A stretch of DNA of 64,000 bases from Allomuricauda sp. (GTDB lineage: Bacteria; Bacteroidota; Bacteroidia; Flavobacteriales; Flavobacteriaceae): assembly GCF_013911645.1 (NCBI RefSeq), contig NZ_JACESV010000002.1:744001-808000 (forward strand). The letters are read 5' to 3'. Below, piece after piece: positions 9,032 to 17,862 of the stretch (position 1 is its first letter; every line of letters begins with the position of its first letter). Made by a program: the position numbers and the translations under genes. Under the pieces are notes generated by a model, which saw only the letters and a program-made list of their open reading frames with translations, made no database searches and was not told the origin of the DNA.

Positions 9032-9361
9032 ATGATTAAGGTTTCAGAATCAGCAAGGCACAAGATGGTGTCGCTCATGACCGAGGAAGGTTTTAATGCG
9101 GCCACGGATTATGTGCGTGTTGGCGTAAAGAGCGGAGGGTGCAGTGGATTGTCTTATGAATTGACGTTTGACAATGCTGCAACAGATACAGATAAAGTTT
9201 TTGAAGACAATGATGTGAGAATCATTGTGGACAAAAAAAGCTTTTTGTATTTGGTGGGCACCACATTGGAATATTCTGGAGGTTTGAACGGTAAGGGTTT
9301 TGTGTTCAACAACCCCAATGCGCAACGAACCTGCGGATGTGGAGAAAGTTTTTCACTATAA
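9032..9361 (+). CDS. sufA: A-type iron-sulfur carrier/scaffold protein
   Basis: The 109-residue HesB/IscA-family protein has the three conserved cysteines of A-type carriers: Cys37 in GGCSGLSYEL and Cys101/Cys103 in the C-terminal TCGCGESF. It binds an Fe-S cluster or iron and passes it to apoproteins. It is the first gene of the SUF run, 40 nt before sufB, with a TATATTTG box upstream. SufA rather than IscA is named from context, since no isc genes are present. Confidence 0.92.
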   Translation: MIKVSESARHKMVSLMTEEGFNAATDYVRVGVKSGGCSGLSYELTFDNAATDTDKVFEDNDVRIIVDKKSFLYLVGTTLEYSGGLNGKGFVFNNPNAQRTCGCGESFSL

Positions 9362-9401
9362 ACATTGACAAAAAGCCTGTAATTGGCTAACTTAAAGATA
9401 T

Positions 9402-10847
9402 ATGGCTTATACAGAGGAAGAATTAAAAAAAGAACTGGAGACCAAAGAGTACGAGTACGGTTTCTATACGGATATTGAATCGGACACCCTTCCCAAAGGG
9501 TTGAACGAGGATATTGTTATTGCCATTTCCAAAAAGAAGGAAGAACCCGATTGGATGACGGAGTGGCGATTGGAAGCTTTTCGTGCTTGGAAAGAAATGG
9601 AAGAACCAGAGTGGGCTAACGTGACTTACAAAAAACCTGACTTTCAGGATATTTCTTATTACTCGGCTCCCAATAAAAAACCGAAGTACGATAGTTTGGA
9701 CGAAGTGGATCCAGAATTGTTGGAAACCTTCAAAAAGCTGGGTATTTCCGTGGATGAGCAGAAAAAGTTGGCAGGTGTTGCGGTGGATATCGTGATGGAT
9801 TCTGTTTCCGTTGCCACTACTTTCAAAAAAACATTGGCTGAAAAGGGCATTATTTTCTGCTCCATTTCCGAAGCTATCAAAGAACATCCGGAATTGGTAA
9901 AAAAATACCTCGGAACCGTAGTGCCGAAAAAGGACAACTTTTATGCAGCATTGAATTCAGCGGTATTTTCGGATGGATCTTTCTGCTACATTCCAAAAGG
10001 GGTAAGATGTCCCATGGAACTTTCCACCTACTTCCGAATCAACCAAGCGGGAACTGGACAGTTCGAGAGAACCTTGGTCATTGCCGAAGAAGGCAGTTAT
10101 GTGAGCTATTTGGAAGGATGTACCGCCCCGATGCGGGACGAGAACCAATTGCACGCGGCCGTTGTGGAATTGATTGCCATGGACAATGCGGAGATCAAAT
10201 ATTCTACAGTTCAGAACTGGTTCCCTGGCAACAAGGAAGGAAAAGGGGGTGTTTACAACTTTGTGACCAAACGTGGACTTTGCGAAAAGCACGCCAAAAT
10301 TTCTTGGACACAGGTCGAGACAGGTTCTGCGGTAACATGGAAATATCCATCATGTATCTTGAAAGGCGATTATTCCATTGGTGAATTTTATTCCATTGCC
10401 GTGACCAACAATTTCCAACAAGCAGATACAGGGACCAAAATGGTTCACTTGGGCAAGAATACCAAGAGTACCATCATTTCCAAAGGTATTTCTGCAGGTA
10501 AGTCGCAAAACAGCTACCGTGGATTGGTGCAGGTGAACAGCAGGGCGGAAAACGCCAGGAATTTCTCACAATGTGATTCCCTGTTGATGGGTAACCGTTG
10601 CGGAGCACACACCTTCCCCTATATTGAAGTAAAGAACAAAACGGCACAGATAGAACACGAGGCCACCACCAGTAAGATTGGGGAAGACCAGATTTTCTAT
10701 TGTAACCAACGTGGTATCGATACCGAAAAAGCCATTGCATTGATTGTTAACGGATTTAGCAAGGAAGTATTGAACAAGCTGCCGATGGAATTTGCCGTGG
10801 AAGCTCAAAAACTATTGGAAATCAGTTTGGAAGGTTCCGTAGGATAG
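9402..10847 (+). CDS. sufB: Fe-S cluster assembly scaffold subunit SufB
   Basis: SufB is the 481-residue core scaffold of the SufBC2D complex, where sulfur from SufS/SufE and iron form a nascent cluster. Residues 140-470 form the right-handed beta-helix typical of SufB/SufD, including the [19 protein letters not shown] and [20 protein letters not shown] blocks and the C-terminal [18 protein letters not shown] block with conserved cysteines. The length is normal. The 87-nt gap to sufC holds an inverted-repeat element. Confidence 0.97.
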   Translation: MAYTEEELKKELETKEYEYGFYTDIESDTLPKGLNEDIVIAISKKKEEPDWMTEWRLEAFRAWKEMEEPEWANVTYKKPDFQDISYYSAPNKKPKYDSLDEVDPELLETFKKLGISVDEQKKLAGVAVDIVMDSVSVATTFKKTLAEKGIIFCSISEAIKEHPELVKKYLGTVVPKKDNFYAALNSAVFSDGSFCYIPKGVRCPMELSTYFRINQAGTGQFERTLVIAEEGSYVSYLEGCTAPMRDENQLHAAVVELIAMDNAEIKYSTVQNWFPGNKEGKGGVYNFVTKRGLCEKHAKISWTQVETGSAVTWKYPSCILKGDYSIGEFYSIAVTNNFQQADTGTKMVHLGKNTKSTIISKGISAGKSQNSYRGLVQVNSRAENARNFSQCDSLLMGNRCGAHTFPYIEVKNKTAQIEHEATTSKIGEDQIFYCNQRGIDTEKAIALIVNGFSKEVLNKLPMEFAVEAQKLLEISLEGSVG

Positions 10848-10905
10848 CTTCGACTACGCTCAGCTACCTCATTTAAGTTGGTGATTGAGCGAAGTAGAAA
10901 TCACA
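10848..10905. repeat. Short inverted-repeat element between sufB and sufC
   Basis: CTTCGACTACGCTCAG (from 10849) faces TTGAGCGAAGTAGAA (about 10885-10899), an imperfect inverted repeat with a roughly 20-nt loop. The CTTCGACTnCGCTCAG core recurs at about 26500-26517. It could form an RNA hairpin in the suf mRNA. Confidence 0.6.
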
Positions 10906-10934
10906 ATTATTAAGTAAGAATACAATTTTACAAA

Positions 10935-11687
10935 ATGCTAGAAATCAAAAATTTACACGCAAGCGTAGACGATAAAGAAATCCTGAAAGGAATCAACCTA
11001 AAGGTAAACGCAGGAGAGGTACATGCCATTATGGGCCCCAACGGTTCAGGAAAAAGTACCTTGGCCGAAGTAATCGCAGGTCAAGAGGAATTTGAGGTAG
11101 GTGAAGGAAGCATCCTCTTGGAAGGAGAGGATTTGGAAGAACTTTCCCCAGAGGAAAGAGCTCACAAGGGTGTTTTTCTTTCGTTCCAATACCCTGTTGA
11201 GATTCCAGGGGTATCGGTAACCAATTTTATGAAGACCGCCATCAACGAATCCAGAAAAGCACAAGGTCTGGAAGATATGCCAGCCAACGAAATGCTTAAA
11301 AAGATACGTGAGAAGTCCGAAATGTTGGAAATTGATAGAAAATTCCTTTCTCGTTCCCTGAACGAAGGCTTTTCTGGAGGGGAAAAGAAGCGTAACGAAA
11401 TCTTCCAAATGGCAATGATGGAACCCAAATTGGCCATTTTGGACGAAACCGATTCAGGTTTGGATATTGATGCCCTTCGGATTGTGGCCAATGGCGTAAA
11501 CAAATTGCGCGGCAAGGACAACGCCATCATTGTAATTACCCACTACCAAAGATTGTTGGAATACATTGTTCCCGATTTTGTGCACGTATTGCACGATGGC
11601 AAGATCGTAAAATCGGGAACCAAGGAATTGGCCTTGGAACTCGAAGAGAAGGGGTACGATTGGCTAAAAGAAGAAGCCGCGGTATAA
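10935..11687 (+). CDS. sufC: Fe-S cluster assembly ATPase SufC
   Basis: This 250-residue ABC-type ATPase has Walker A GPNGSGKST at 34-42, the signature GFSGGEKKR at 145-153 and Walker B with catalytic Glu in LAILDE (167-172), followed by TDSGLDIDAL and a switch His in VITHYQRLLEY. It powers conformational change of the SufBCD scaffold; it is cytosolic and not a transporter. It lies between sufB and sufD, with repeat elements in both flanking gaps. Confidence 0.97.
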   Translation: MLEIKNLHASVDDKEILKGINLKVNAGEVHAIMGPNGSGKSTLAEVIAGQEEFEVGEGSILLEGEDLEELSPEERAHKGVFLSFQYPVEIPGVSVTNFMKTAINESRKAQGLEDMPANEMLKKIREKSEMLEIDRKFLSRSLNEGFSGGEKKRNEIFQMAMMEPKLAILDETDSGLDIDALRIVANGVNKLRGKDNAIIVITHYQRLLEYIVPDFVHVLHDGKIVKSGTKELALELEEKGYDWLKEEAAV

Positions 11688-11694
11688 ACAGTTT

Positions 11695-11793
11695 TTGTCA
11701 TTCCCATGAAAATGGGAATCCAAATGAAAAAGAATCATTAATTAGATTCCTGGCAGAGTTTATGCTGAGTTAAACTAAGTGCAGGAATGACAA
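11695..11793. repeat. Dispersed TIR element between sufC and sufD
   Basis: Exact terminal repeats TTGTCATTCC (11695-11704) and GGAATGACAA (11784-11793) bound a 99-bp element identical in its ends to those at 7570 and 15294. The left end forms a hairpin ATTCCCAT-GAAA-ATGGGAAT with a GNRA-type loop. It fills nearly the whole gap and ends 10 nt before the sufD ATG. Confidence 0.8.
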
Positions 11794-11803
11794 TTAAAAA
11801 CGA

Positions 11804-13120
11804 ATGGATTTAAAGGATAAATTGGTCTCCTCTTTTTTGGCTTTTGAAGATGGCTTGGATTTAGATCATCCAGTACATGAAGAGCGAAATAATGCCATTA
11901 AGAACTTTGAGACAAAGGGCTTTCCCACCAAAAAGGACGAAGCTTGGAAATATACCTCGTTGAAAGGTTTGCAAAAGGTAGACTTCAGCATCTTTCCAAA
12001 GCAGGAAACCACATTGGAGTATAAGGACGTAAAGAAATATTTCCTTCACGAAATAGATACTTATAAAATTGTTTTTGTGGATGGTGTGTACAGTTCATAT
12101 CTATCGGAAACGACCCACGATGGAGTAGATGTCTGTTTAATGAGCTCCGCCTTCAGCAAACCGATGTTCCAACCGGTCATTGAAGTATATTTCAACAAAG
12201 CGGCCTCTAAAGATGAGTCTTTGACCTCTTTGAACACCGCATTTTGTAAAGAAGGAGCATACATTTACATTCCAAAGAACAAAATGCCCAAAAAGCCTAT
12301 CCAAATCCTGCATTTGGCCACGGGCAACGAGGCAGCCTTGATGCTACAGCCCCGTAACCTGATTGTTGCTGAGGACAATGCTGAGGTGCAAATTATAGAA
12401 CGTCACCAAAGTTTGACCGGCAACGAAGTCTTCACCAACTCCGTGACCGAGATTTTTGCAGGCAAGGACGCCATTGTGGACTATTACAAGGTTCAGAACG
12501 ATGAGCCTACCGCTTCTTTGGTGGACAATACCTATATTTCGCAAAAAGATAGCAGTGTTGTGAGGGTGCATACCTTCTCCTTGGGCGGAAAACTGATTCG
12601 TAACAACCTGAACTTTTATCAGAACGGGGAGCGCATCGATTCTACCTTGAAAGGAATTACCATCCTTGGGGATAAACAGCACGTGGACCATCATACGTTG
12701 GTGCACCACGCACAGCCCAATTGCGAGAGCCATCAAGATTACAAAGGAATATTTGGTGACAGTTCCACGGGAGTTTTCAATGGTAAGATCATTGTGGACA
12801 AAATTGCCCAAAAAACGGATGCCTTTCAGCAGAACAACAATATTTTGTTGAGCGACAGGTCGACCATCAACTCAAAGCCCCAATTGGAGATTTTTGCAGA
12901 TGATGTAAAATGTTCGCACGGATGTACCATTGGTCAATTGGATGAAGAAGCACTTTTTTACCTTAGATCAAGGGGAATTCCAAAGAAAGAGGCCAAGGCC
13001 CTATTGATGTACGCTTTTGCCAACAATGTGTTAGAAAGTGTTCGTATTCCCGAACTAAAGGCGCGAATCAACAAAATCATAGCCAATAAATTGGGAGTTC
13101 GTATGGGTTTTGACCTGTAG
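11804..13120 (+). CDS. sufD: Fe-S cluster assembly scaffold subunit SufD
   Basis: The 438-residue SufD subunit pairs with SufB to form the scaffold. An N-terminal helical region (GFPTKKDEAWKYTSLKGL, about 39-56) precedes a beta-helix core (about 140-400) and a C-terminal block with KCSHGCTIGQLDEEALFYLRSRG-like motifs; the conserved Cys and His residues of SufD are within KCSHGCT. Length and context agree. The next gap holds another repeat element, followed by sufS. Confidence 0.96.
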   Translation: MDLKDKLVSSFLAFEDGLDLDHPVHEERNNAIKNFETKGFPTKKDEAWKYTSLKGLQKVDFSIFPKQETTLEYKDVKKYFLHEIDTYKIVFVDGVYSSYLSETTHDGVDVCLMSSAFSKPMFQPVIEVYFNKAASKDESLTSLNTAFCKEGAYIYIPKNKMPKKPIQILHLATGNEAALMLQPRNLIVAEDNAEVQIIERHQSLTGNEVFTNSVTEIFAGKDAIVDYYKVQNDEPTASLVDNTYISQKDSSVVRVHTFSLGGKLIRNNLNFYQNGERIDSTLKGITILGDKQHVDHHTLVHHAQPNCESHQDYKGIFGDSSTGVFNGKIIVDKIAQKTDAFQQNNNILLSDRSTINSKPQLEIFADDVKCSHGCTIGQLDEEALFYLRSRGIPKKEAKALLMYAFANNVLESVRIPELKARINKIIANKLGVRMGFDL

Positions 13121-13129
13121 TTTATGAGG

Positions 13130-13217
13130 TGTCATTTCGAGCTTTAGTCCTGAGAGTGAATCGGATGGGCGAGAAATCTCCTTATAGTTTAGATTTTTCA
13201 CTTCGTTCAAAATGACA
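13130..13217. repeat. Dispersed TIR element overlapping the sufS start
   Basis: Terminal repeats TGTCATTT (13130-13137) and AAATGACA (13210-13217) bound an 88-bp element of the same general design but with TTTCGA-type ends. The right terminal repeat contains the sufS start codon (ATG 13212-13214), so the first codons of sufS derive from the repeat. Confidence 0.7.
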
Positions 13218-14453
13218 GAAAAAAGCATTCCAATAGAGAAGTTTGATGTAAATACCATTCGCAAAGACTTTCCCATCCTCCAAAGAGAGGTCAATGGGCA
13301 TCCTTTGGTGTATTTGGACAATGCAGCTACCTCGCAGACGCCACAGCAGGTAATTGATACGATTGTCGATTATTACCAAGGCTACAATGCCAATATCCAT
13401 CGTGGGGTGCATACCCTATCACAAGAGGCAACCGATGCGTATGAAGCAGCACGTCAAAAAATCCAAAAGCACTTTAACATTGCCCATCCTTACGAGGTGA
13501 TTTTCACTTCGGGAACCACTGACGGTATCAATTTGGTCGCCAACGGATTCACTTCATTTTTAAAAGAAGGGAACGATATTTTGGTGTCCGCCATGGAACA
13601 TCATTCCAATATTGTGCCCTGGCAAATGCTTTGCGAACGCACGGGGGCAACCCTCAAAGTGATTCCAATGAACCTGGATGGGGAGTTGGTAATGGAGGAG
13701 TATCACAACCTACTGTCGGACAAGACGAAACTGGTCTTCTGTAACCACGTGTCCAATGCCTTGGGAACCATCAACCCCATCGAAGAAATCATCCAAGCTG
13801 CCCACAAAGTGGGAGCCGCGGTTTTGGTGGATGGGGCACAGGCTGCAGCACACATCAAAGCTGATTTACAGGCATTGGATGTGGATTTTTACACAGTTTC
13901 TGCCCATAAAATGTGTGGACCAACGGGTGTTGGAATGTTGTATGGCAAAGAGGAATGGCTTAAAAAATTACCACCCTATCAAGGCGGGGGCGAAATGATT
14001 GCCGAGGTAACCTTTGAAAAGACCACCTATGCCGATCTGCCCCATAAATTTGAAGCGGGCACGCCCAACATCTGCGGAGGTATAGCCTTTGGCGCTGCTT
14101 TGGATTATATGAACAATATTGGTTTCGATGCCATCGCCCAATATGAAGATGAGCTGGTGGAATATGCCACCGAACAATTGCTCACCATTGATGGATTAAA
14201 GATTTATGGAACCGCAGCGCACAAAACTTCGGTGATATCTTTCAATATTGATGGAATCCATCCCTACGACATCGGCACCATTGTGGATAAATTGGGCATC
14301 GCCGTGCGTACAGGGCACCATTGCGCGCAACCTATCATGGATTTTTACAAGATTCCGGGTACGGTAAGGGCCAGTTTTAGCTTTTACAATACCAAAGAAG
14401 AAGTGGATAAATTGGTCGGAGCCGTAAAGCGGGCCAGGAATATGTTGCTTTAG
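13212..14453 (+). CDS. sufS: Cysteine desulfurase, SufS type
   Basis: This 413-residue PLP enzyme removes sulfur from cysteine, forming a persulfide passed to SufE. PLP lysine is Lys233 in SAHKMCGPTG; the catalytic cysteine is Cys371 in RTGHHCAQP, the class II (SufS/CsdA) context. LDNAATSQTP marks the N-terminal fold. The only in-frame ATG before the conserved core is at 13212, giving about 11 residues beyond the usual N-terminus and lying inside a repeat terminus. It is downstream of sufD and 72 nt before sufE. Confidence 0.96.
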   Translation: MTEKSIPIEKFDVNTIRKDFPILQREVNGHPLVYLDNAATSQTPQQVIDTIVDYYQGYNANIHRGVHTLSQEATDAYEAARQKIQKHFNIAHPYEVIFTSGTTDGINLVANGFTSFLKEGNDILVSAMEHHSNIVPWQMLCERTGATLKVIPMNLDGELVMEEYHNLLSDKTKLVFCNHVSNALGTINPIEEIIQAAHKVGAAVLVDGAQAAAHIKADLQALDVDFYTVSAHKMCGPTGVGMLYGKEEWLKKLPPYQGGGEMIAEVTFEKTTYADLPHKFEAGTPNICGGIAFGAALDYMNNIGFDAIAQYEDELVEYATEQLLTIDGLKIYGTAAHKTSVISFNIDGIHPYDIGTIVDKLGIAVRTGHHCAQPIMDFYKIPGTVRASFSFYNTKEEVDKLVGAVKRARNMLL

Positions 14454-14479
14454 CCAAAGCGTTATCTTTATCATAAAGA

Positions 14480-14511
14480 CTTGAATTGCAGTCCGCCGAG
14501 TTGTACTTTTG
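14480..14511 (+). promoter_or_regulatory. Candidate internal promoter before sufE
   Basis: TACTTTTG (14504-14511) matches the -7 box and CTTG (14480-14483) lies 20 nt upstream, 14 nt before the sufE ATG. It could give sufE-MIP18-DUF2480 expression independent of the upstream suf genes. Confidence 0.4.
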
Positions 14512-14525
14512 AACAAAACCACAGC

Positions 14526-14948
14526 ATGACCATAAAAGAAATACAGGAAGAGATAATAGACGAGTTTTCCATGTTCGACGACTGGATGCAGCGTTACGAA
14601 TACATGATCGAACTCGGAAAATCACTTCCATTGATAGAAGAACAATACAAGACCGATGATAACCTGATCAAAGGTTGCCAGAGCAAGGTTTGGGTGCATG
14701 CCGAACTGGATGGAGACAGATTGGTTTTTACTGCCGATAGCGATGCCATTATCACCAAAGGGATCATAGCCATTTTGGTCAGGGCGTTCAGCAACCAGAA
14801 ACCACAGGATATTATCGATGCCGACACAGGGTTTATTGATGAAATTGGTCTTAAAGAACATTTGTCGCCAACCCGGGCCAACGGATTGGTAAGCATGATC
14901 AAGCAACTAAAATTGTACGCAGTTGCCTATCAAACACAGTTAAAATAG
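14526..14948 (+). CDS. sufE: Sulfur-acceptor protein SufE
   Basis: Starting at ATG 14526 the protein has 140 residues, the normal SufE length; an upstream TTG would add 15 unlike the family. The sulfur-accepting cysteine is Cys51 in LIKGCQSKVW. SufE takes persulfide sulfur from SufS and delivers it to SufB. Order and spacing (6 nt to the next gene) place it in the suf run, perhaps also under its own promoter. Confidence 0.95.
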   Translation: MTIKEIQEEIIDEFSMFDDWMQRYEYMIELGKSLPLIEEQYKTDDNLIKGCQSKVWVHAELDGDRLVFTADSDAIITKGIIAILVRAFSNQKPQDIIDADTGFIDEIGLKEHLSPTRANGLVSMIKQLKLYAVAYQTQLK

Positions 14949-14954
14949 CATAAG

Positions 14955-15284
14955 ATGAGCGAAGAAACCACCATAGATACACAAGAACTGGGCGAAAAGA
15001 TCGTAAAGGTGCTCAAGACCATTTATGATCCAGAGATTCCTGTGGACATTTACGAACTGGGCTTGATCTACGATGTATTTGTCAATGAAGAATACGAAGT
15101 AAAAATTCTCATGACCCTTACATCGCCCAATTGCCCTGTTGCCGAAACCCTGCCCGTTGAGGTAGAAGAGAAAGTAAAATCCATTGATATGTTGAAGGAT
15201 GTAGAGGTGGAAATCACGTTTGACCCCCCTTGGACCCAAGAGCTGATGAGCGAAGAGGCGAAATTGGAGTTGGGACTCCTGTAG
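14955..15284 (+). CDS. sufT: MIP18/DUF59 family Fe-S assembly protein (SufT-like)
   Basis: The 109-residue protein is a single MIP18 domain with the hallmark DPEIPVDIYELGLIYD (about 25-40) and conserved Cys60 in TSPNCPVAE. Such proteins act late in Fe-S maturation, loading clusters into client proteins. It begins 6 nt after sufE and is followed by a TIR element and DUF2480. The SufT name is used for this domain in suf operons; it is not experimentally shown here. Confidence 0.88.
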   Translation: MSEETTIDTQELGEKIVKVLKTIYDPEIPVDIYELGLIYDVFVNEEYEVKILMTLTSPNCPVAETLPVEVEEKVKSIDMLKDVEVEITFDPPWTQELMSEEAKLELGLL

Positions 15285-15293
15285 GGGTTTAAC

Positions 15294-15362
15294 TTGTCAT
15301 TCCGCACTAGATGCGGAATCTACTTAATTTGAAAAAGATTCCTGCGAAAGCAGGAATGACAA
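15294..15362. repeat. Dispersed TIR element, compact form
   Basis: Terminal repeats TTGTCATTCC (15294-15303) and GGAATGACAA (15353-15362) bound a 69-bp element. It folds as two hairpins: TTCCGCA-ctaga-TGCGGAA on the left and ATTCCTGC-GAAA-GCAGGAAT with a GNRA tetraloop on the right. It is the cleanest copy in the window, and lies between the MIP18 gene and DUF2480, ending 6 nt before the next ATG. Confidence 0.85.
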
Positions 15363-15368
15363 TCAATT

Positions 15369-15875
15369 ATGGAAAAGGAAATCGTAAATAGAGTAGCCCA
15401 AAGTAAGTTGATTACCTTCGACCTAGAGGATTATTACCCCAAAGGAGAGCGAAAGGTATTGGACATTAAAGATTGGTTGTACGAAGGCTTTATCTTGCGC
15501 GAAAAGGAGTTCCGTGCCCATGTGGAAGAACACGACTGGACAGGGTATCAAGATACCTATGTGGCCCTGCAATGCTCTTCGGATGCCATTGTACCTGGCT
15601 GGGCCTTTATGTTGATTGCCTCCAAGTTACAGCCTTATGCCAAAAAGGTGGTTCAGGGTAGTCTTGAGGATTTAGAAACTGCACTTTATCAAACTGTATT
15701 GGATCAATTGGATGTTGCTGAATTTACAGATAAACCCGTAATCATAAAAGGGTGTTCCAACAAACCCGTTCCCGAAAATGCCTACCTTATGGCCGTTACA
15801 AAAATCCAAGAAGTGGCCAAAAGTGTCATGTACGGGGAGGCTTGTTCATCTGTGCCGCTTTACAAGAGAAAATAA
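15369..15875 (+). CDS. DUF2480 family protein at the end of the suf run
   Basis: The 168-residue soluble protein matches DUF2480, a Bacteroidota family with no known function. Three cysteines each precede serine: Cys69 (LQCSSD), Cys129 (KGCSNKP) and Cys159 (EACSSVP). Length is normal. Its place as last gene of the suf run, right before a strong terminator, suggests a role tied to Fe-S assembly, maybe as a client-loading or sulfur-handling factor; that is inference from context only. Confidence 0.85.
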   Translation: MEKEIVNRVAQSKLITFDLEDYYPKGERKVLDIKDWLYEGFILREKEFRAHVEEHDWTGYQDTYVALQCSSDAIVPGWAFMLIASKLQPYAKKVVQGSLEDLETALYQTVLDQLDVAEFTDKPVIIKGCSNKPVPENAYLMAVTKIQEVAKSVMYGEACSSVPLYKRK

Positions 15876-15904
15876 AAAGTCCCCAAAAAGGGACTTTTTC
15901 ACTT
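15874..15904 (+). terminator. Rho-independent terminator of the suf run
   Basis: AAAAAGTCCC (15874-15883), a 6-nt loop and GGGACTTTTT (15890-15899) form a perfect 10-bp stem followed by more T-rich sequence. The A/T arms make it potentially bidirectional, also serving the convergent gene at 15926. Confidence 0.85.
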
Positions 15905-15925
15905 TTTTTAATGTCTTGACAACCA

Positions 15926-16585
15926 TTAAAAAATAAGGTAACCTAAAGAAAGTTGCAATACAGAATTATTTTCCGTTGATTCAATTATGGTTATTTCTCT
16001 ACGCAAATTGGATAGCCCATGAAAATAATTAAGCTGAACGAATGCTTTAGTAGTAAAATAAAAAGTTACACCGGCCATAGCTCCGTAATCCACAAAGAAA
16101 TCACCTGATCTCTCATGTAACACATCTCCTTTCGCGAAATAGCCTTCCCCATCAACCTTCGTAACCACATCTTTTGAATAAAGTAAGAAAGCAATTTCTG
16201 GTCCCAAATCCAAACTAAGATTATTCATCAACTTATATTTGAATAACATGGGTATTGACAGATAGCTATTTCTAGTGGCATATTTTACTGGTTTTACTGG
16301 GATTCTTGAATGATTATCGAAAGCGCCTAAGTCCATTTCATCATTAAAGCCTTTAGAAGAAAAGAGTACTCTGGGTTCCAAAGCTATCTTATCACTCAAA
16401 GAAAAGTTTGAAAACACGCCCAAATGATAAGCAAGACGCCAACTATTGTTGATGGATTCTGCTCTATCTCCCCTAATATTGGCATAATTTAATCCTCCCA
16501 AAACGCCAAACTTCTTTTCTTGGGCATTTACAAATAAAGTACTGGCTATAACAATAACTACAGCAATACCTGCTGATTTTTTCAT
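15926..16585 (-). CDS. Outer-membrane beta-barrel protein (PorT/OMP_b-brl type)
   Basis: I start at ATG 16583-16585 (219 residues) because it opens a clear signal peptide ending VNAQ at residue 22; an upstream start would add 27 residues before it. The mature part has alternating aromatic/polar strands (KFGVLGGLNYANIRG near the start, then GVFSNFSLSDKIALEPRVLFSSKG) and ends in a hydrophobic residue pair (YLIF), as expected for an eight-stranded barrel. The function is unknown; it could be a porin-like or adhesion protein. It is convergent with the suf run. Confidence 0.8.
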   Translation of the reverse strand: MKKSAGIAVVIVIASTLFVNAQEKKFGVLGGLNYANIRGDRAESINNSWRLAYHLGVFSNFSLSDKIALEPRVLFSSKGFNDEMDLGAFDNHSRIPVKPVKYATRNSYLSIPMLFKYKLMNNLSLDLGPEIAFLLYSKDVVTKVDGEGYFAKGDVLHERSGDFFVDYGAMAGVTFYFTTKAFVQLNYFHGLSNLRREITIIESTENNSVLQLSLGYLIF

Positions 16586-16880
16586 ATTTGATTCAAATTG
16601 AATTGAAAACCTACAAGAAAGGAAATAATATTGGTTCGGGAAACGGCCAATTGACAAATGCCCCATTTGAATTGATGGATAAGGGTTTTAAGGAAATTTT
16701 TACCTGTGATGCTAACCATCAAGAGGTAAAATGAGACAGTTGAGGGGCGTTTTTGGTAAGTACTCAATTCATAAGTCCCCACCAATTTGTCAGTAATAGA
16801 AAATTGTTTATTGCCATCGGTTAAGGAAAATAGGTGTGACATTTCTTACTTTTACGGTTCTAAACAGAAAACTCCATACT

Positions 16881-17813
16881 ATGAAAAAACTACTTTTTAC
16901 TACTATGGCTTTCTTTGCTCTGTTCTCAGCAACTGCACAGACCGAGGAAGAATTAAAAGCCCAGATTGCCCCAAAAAAAGATTCTATTGCCGCTATCCAG
17001 TCGCGGGTCAATGCACTTCAAGCAAAACTGGATGCGCTTCCGGGTTGGAAAATTGGCGCATTCGGAACTATTGGTGGCAGTATATCCCAGTTCAATAATT
17101 GGTTTGCCCAAGGAATTCCCAATAACTCATCAGGAAATATTGGATTTACCGTTAATGCCTATGCCAATCTTCAAGAAGAAAAATTCTTTTGGAGAAATGC
17201 TGCCAATCTCAACCTGTCCTGGGTCAAACTGGACGATAAGGATGATCCTACCGACGATGATAGCTTTCGTCAGGCCACCGATGTGTTCAATATTTCATCT
17301 TTGTACGGTAGAAAACTGAGTGAGAAATTCGCTATATCTACTTTGGCGGAATATCGAACCACAATTTTGAGCAATTTTAACGACCCTGGTTATCTTGACC
17401 TTGGTGTCGGTGCCACATGGACCCCAATTCCGGATTTGGTGGTGGTAATGCATCCACTCAACTACAACTTTGTGTTCAGCAGTGAGGATACCATTTTTGA
17501 ATCTTCCATGGGTGCAAAAATTGTAGCGGACTATACTAAGCAAATTGGTGCAATAAGCTTTAAGAGTAACCTGTCCTTGTTCCAAAGTTATGAAAGCAGC
17601 AATTTGAGCAACTGGACATGGACCAATTCTTTTAGCTATAAGTTATGGAAAATGATCGGTGTAGGTTTTGACTTTGGATTGCGAAACAACAAACAGGAAA
17701 CATTGAATTACATTGTAAACAATGCGCCAACTCCTAATCCAGATGCTACGTTCGATACGATTGACAATGAGCTTCAGACCTATTGGACACTTGGACTTAG
17801 TTATAAGTTTTAA
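16881..17813 (+). CDS. DUF3078 family exported protein
   Basis: ATG 16881 opens a signal peptide (residues 1-20, ending SATAQ); an earlier non-ATG start is less likely. A short coiled-coil-like stretch (about 22-52) precedes the DUF3078 body, recognised by GWKIGAFGTIGGSISQFNNWF, then NAANLNLSWVKLDD and many amphipathic strands to the C-terminal YWTLGLSYKF. The protein (310 residues) is probably an outer-membrane barrel of Bacteroidota with unknown function. A terminator follows at 17832. Confidence 0.85.
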   Translation: MKKLLFTTMAFFALFSATAQTEEELKAQIAPKKDSIAAIQSRVNALQAKLDALPGWKIGAFGTIGGSISQFNNWFAQGIPNNSSGNIGFTVNAYANLQEEKFFWRNAANLNLSWVKLDDKDDPTDDDSFRQATDVFNISSLYGRKLSEKFAISTLAEYRTTILSNFNDPGYLDLGVGATWTPIPDLVVVMHPLNYNFVFSSEDTIFESSMGAKIVADYTKQIGAISFKSNLSLFQSYESSNLSNWTWTNSFSYKLWKMIGVGFDFGLRNNKQETLNYIVNNAPTPNPDATFDTIDNELQTYWTLGLSYKF

Positions 17814-17831
17814 GGAGCAATTTAAGTTGAC

Positions 17832-17862
17832 AAAAAAAGCCCTCAATTTGAGGGCTTTTTTG
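17832..17862 (+). terminator. Rho-independent terminator after DUF3078
   Basis: GCCCTC (17839-17844), loop AATTT and GAGGGC (17850-17855), with A-tract before and T-tract after (17856-17861). It lies 18 nt past the stop codon. The remaining gap to 18082 holds no feature I can support. Confidence 0.85.

Noticed and set aside
9423-9887. Minus-strand frames across sufB and sufC
   Set aside because: SufB and SufC are intact and well conserved, and the frames show phenylalanine-rich antisense composition.
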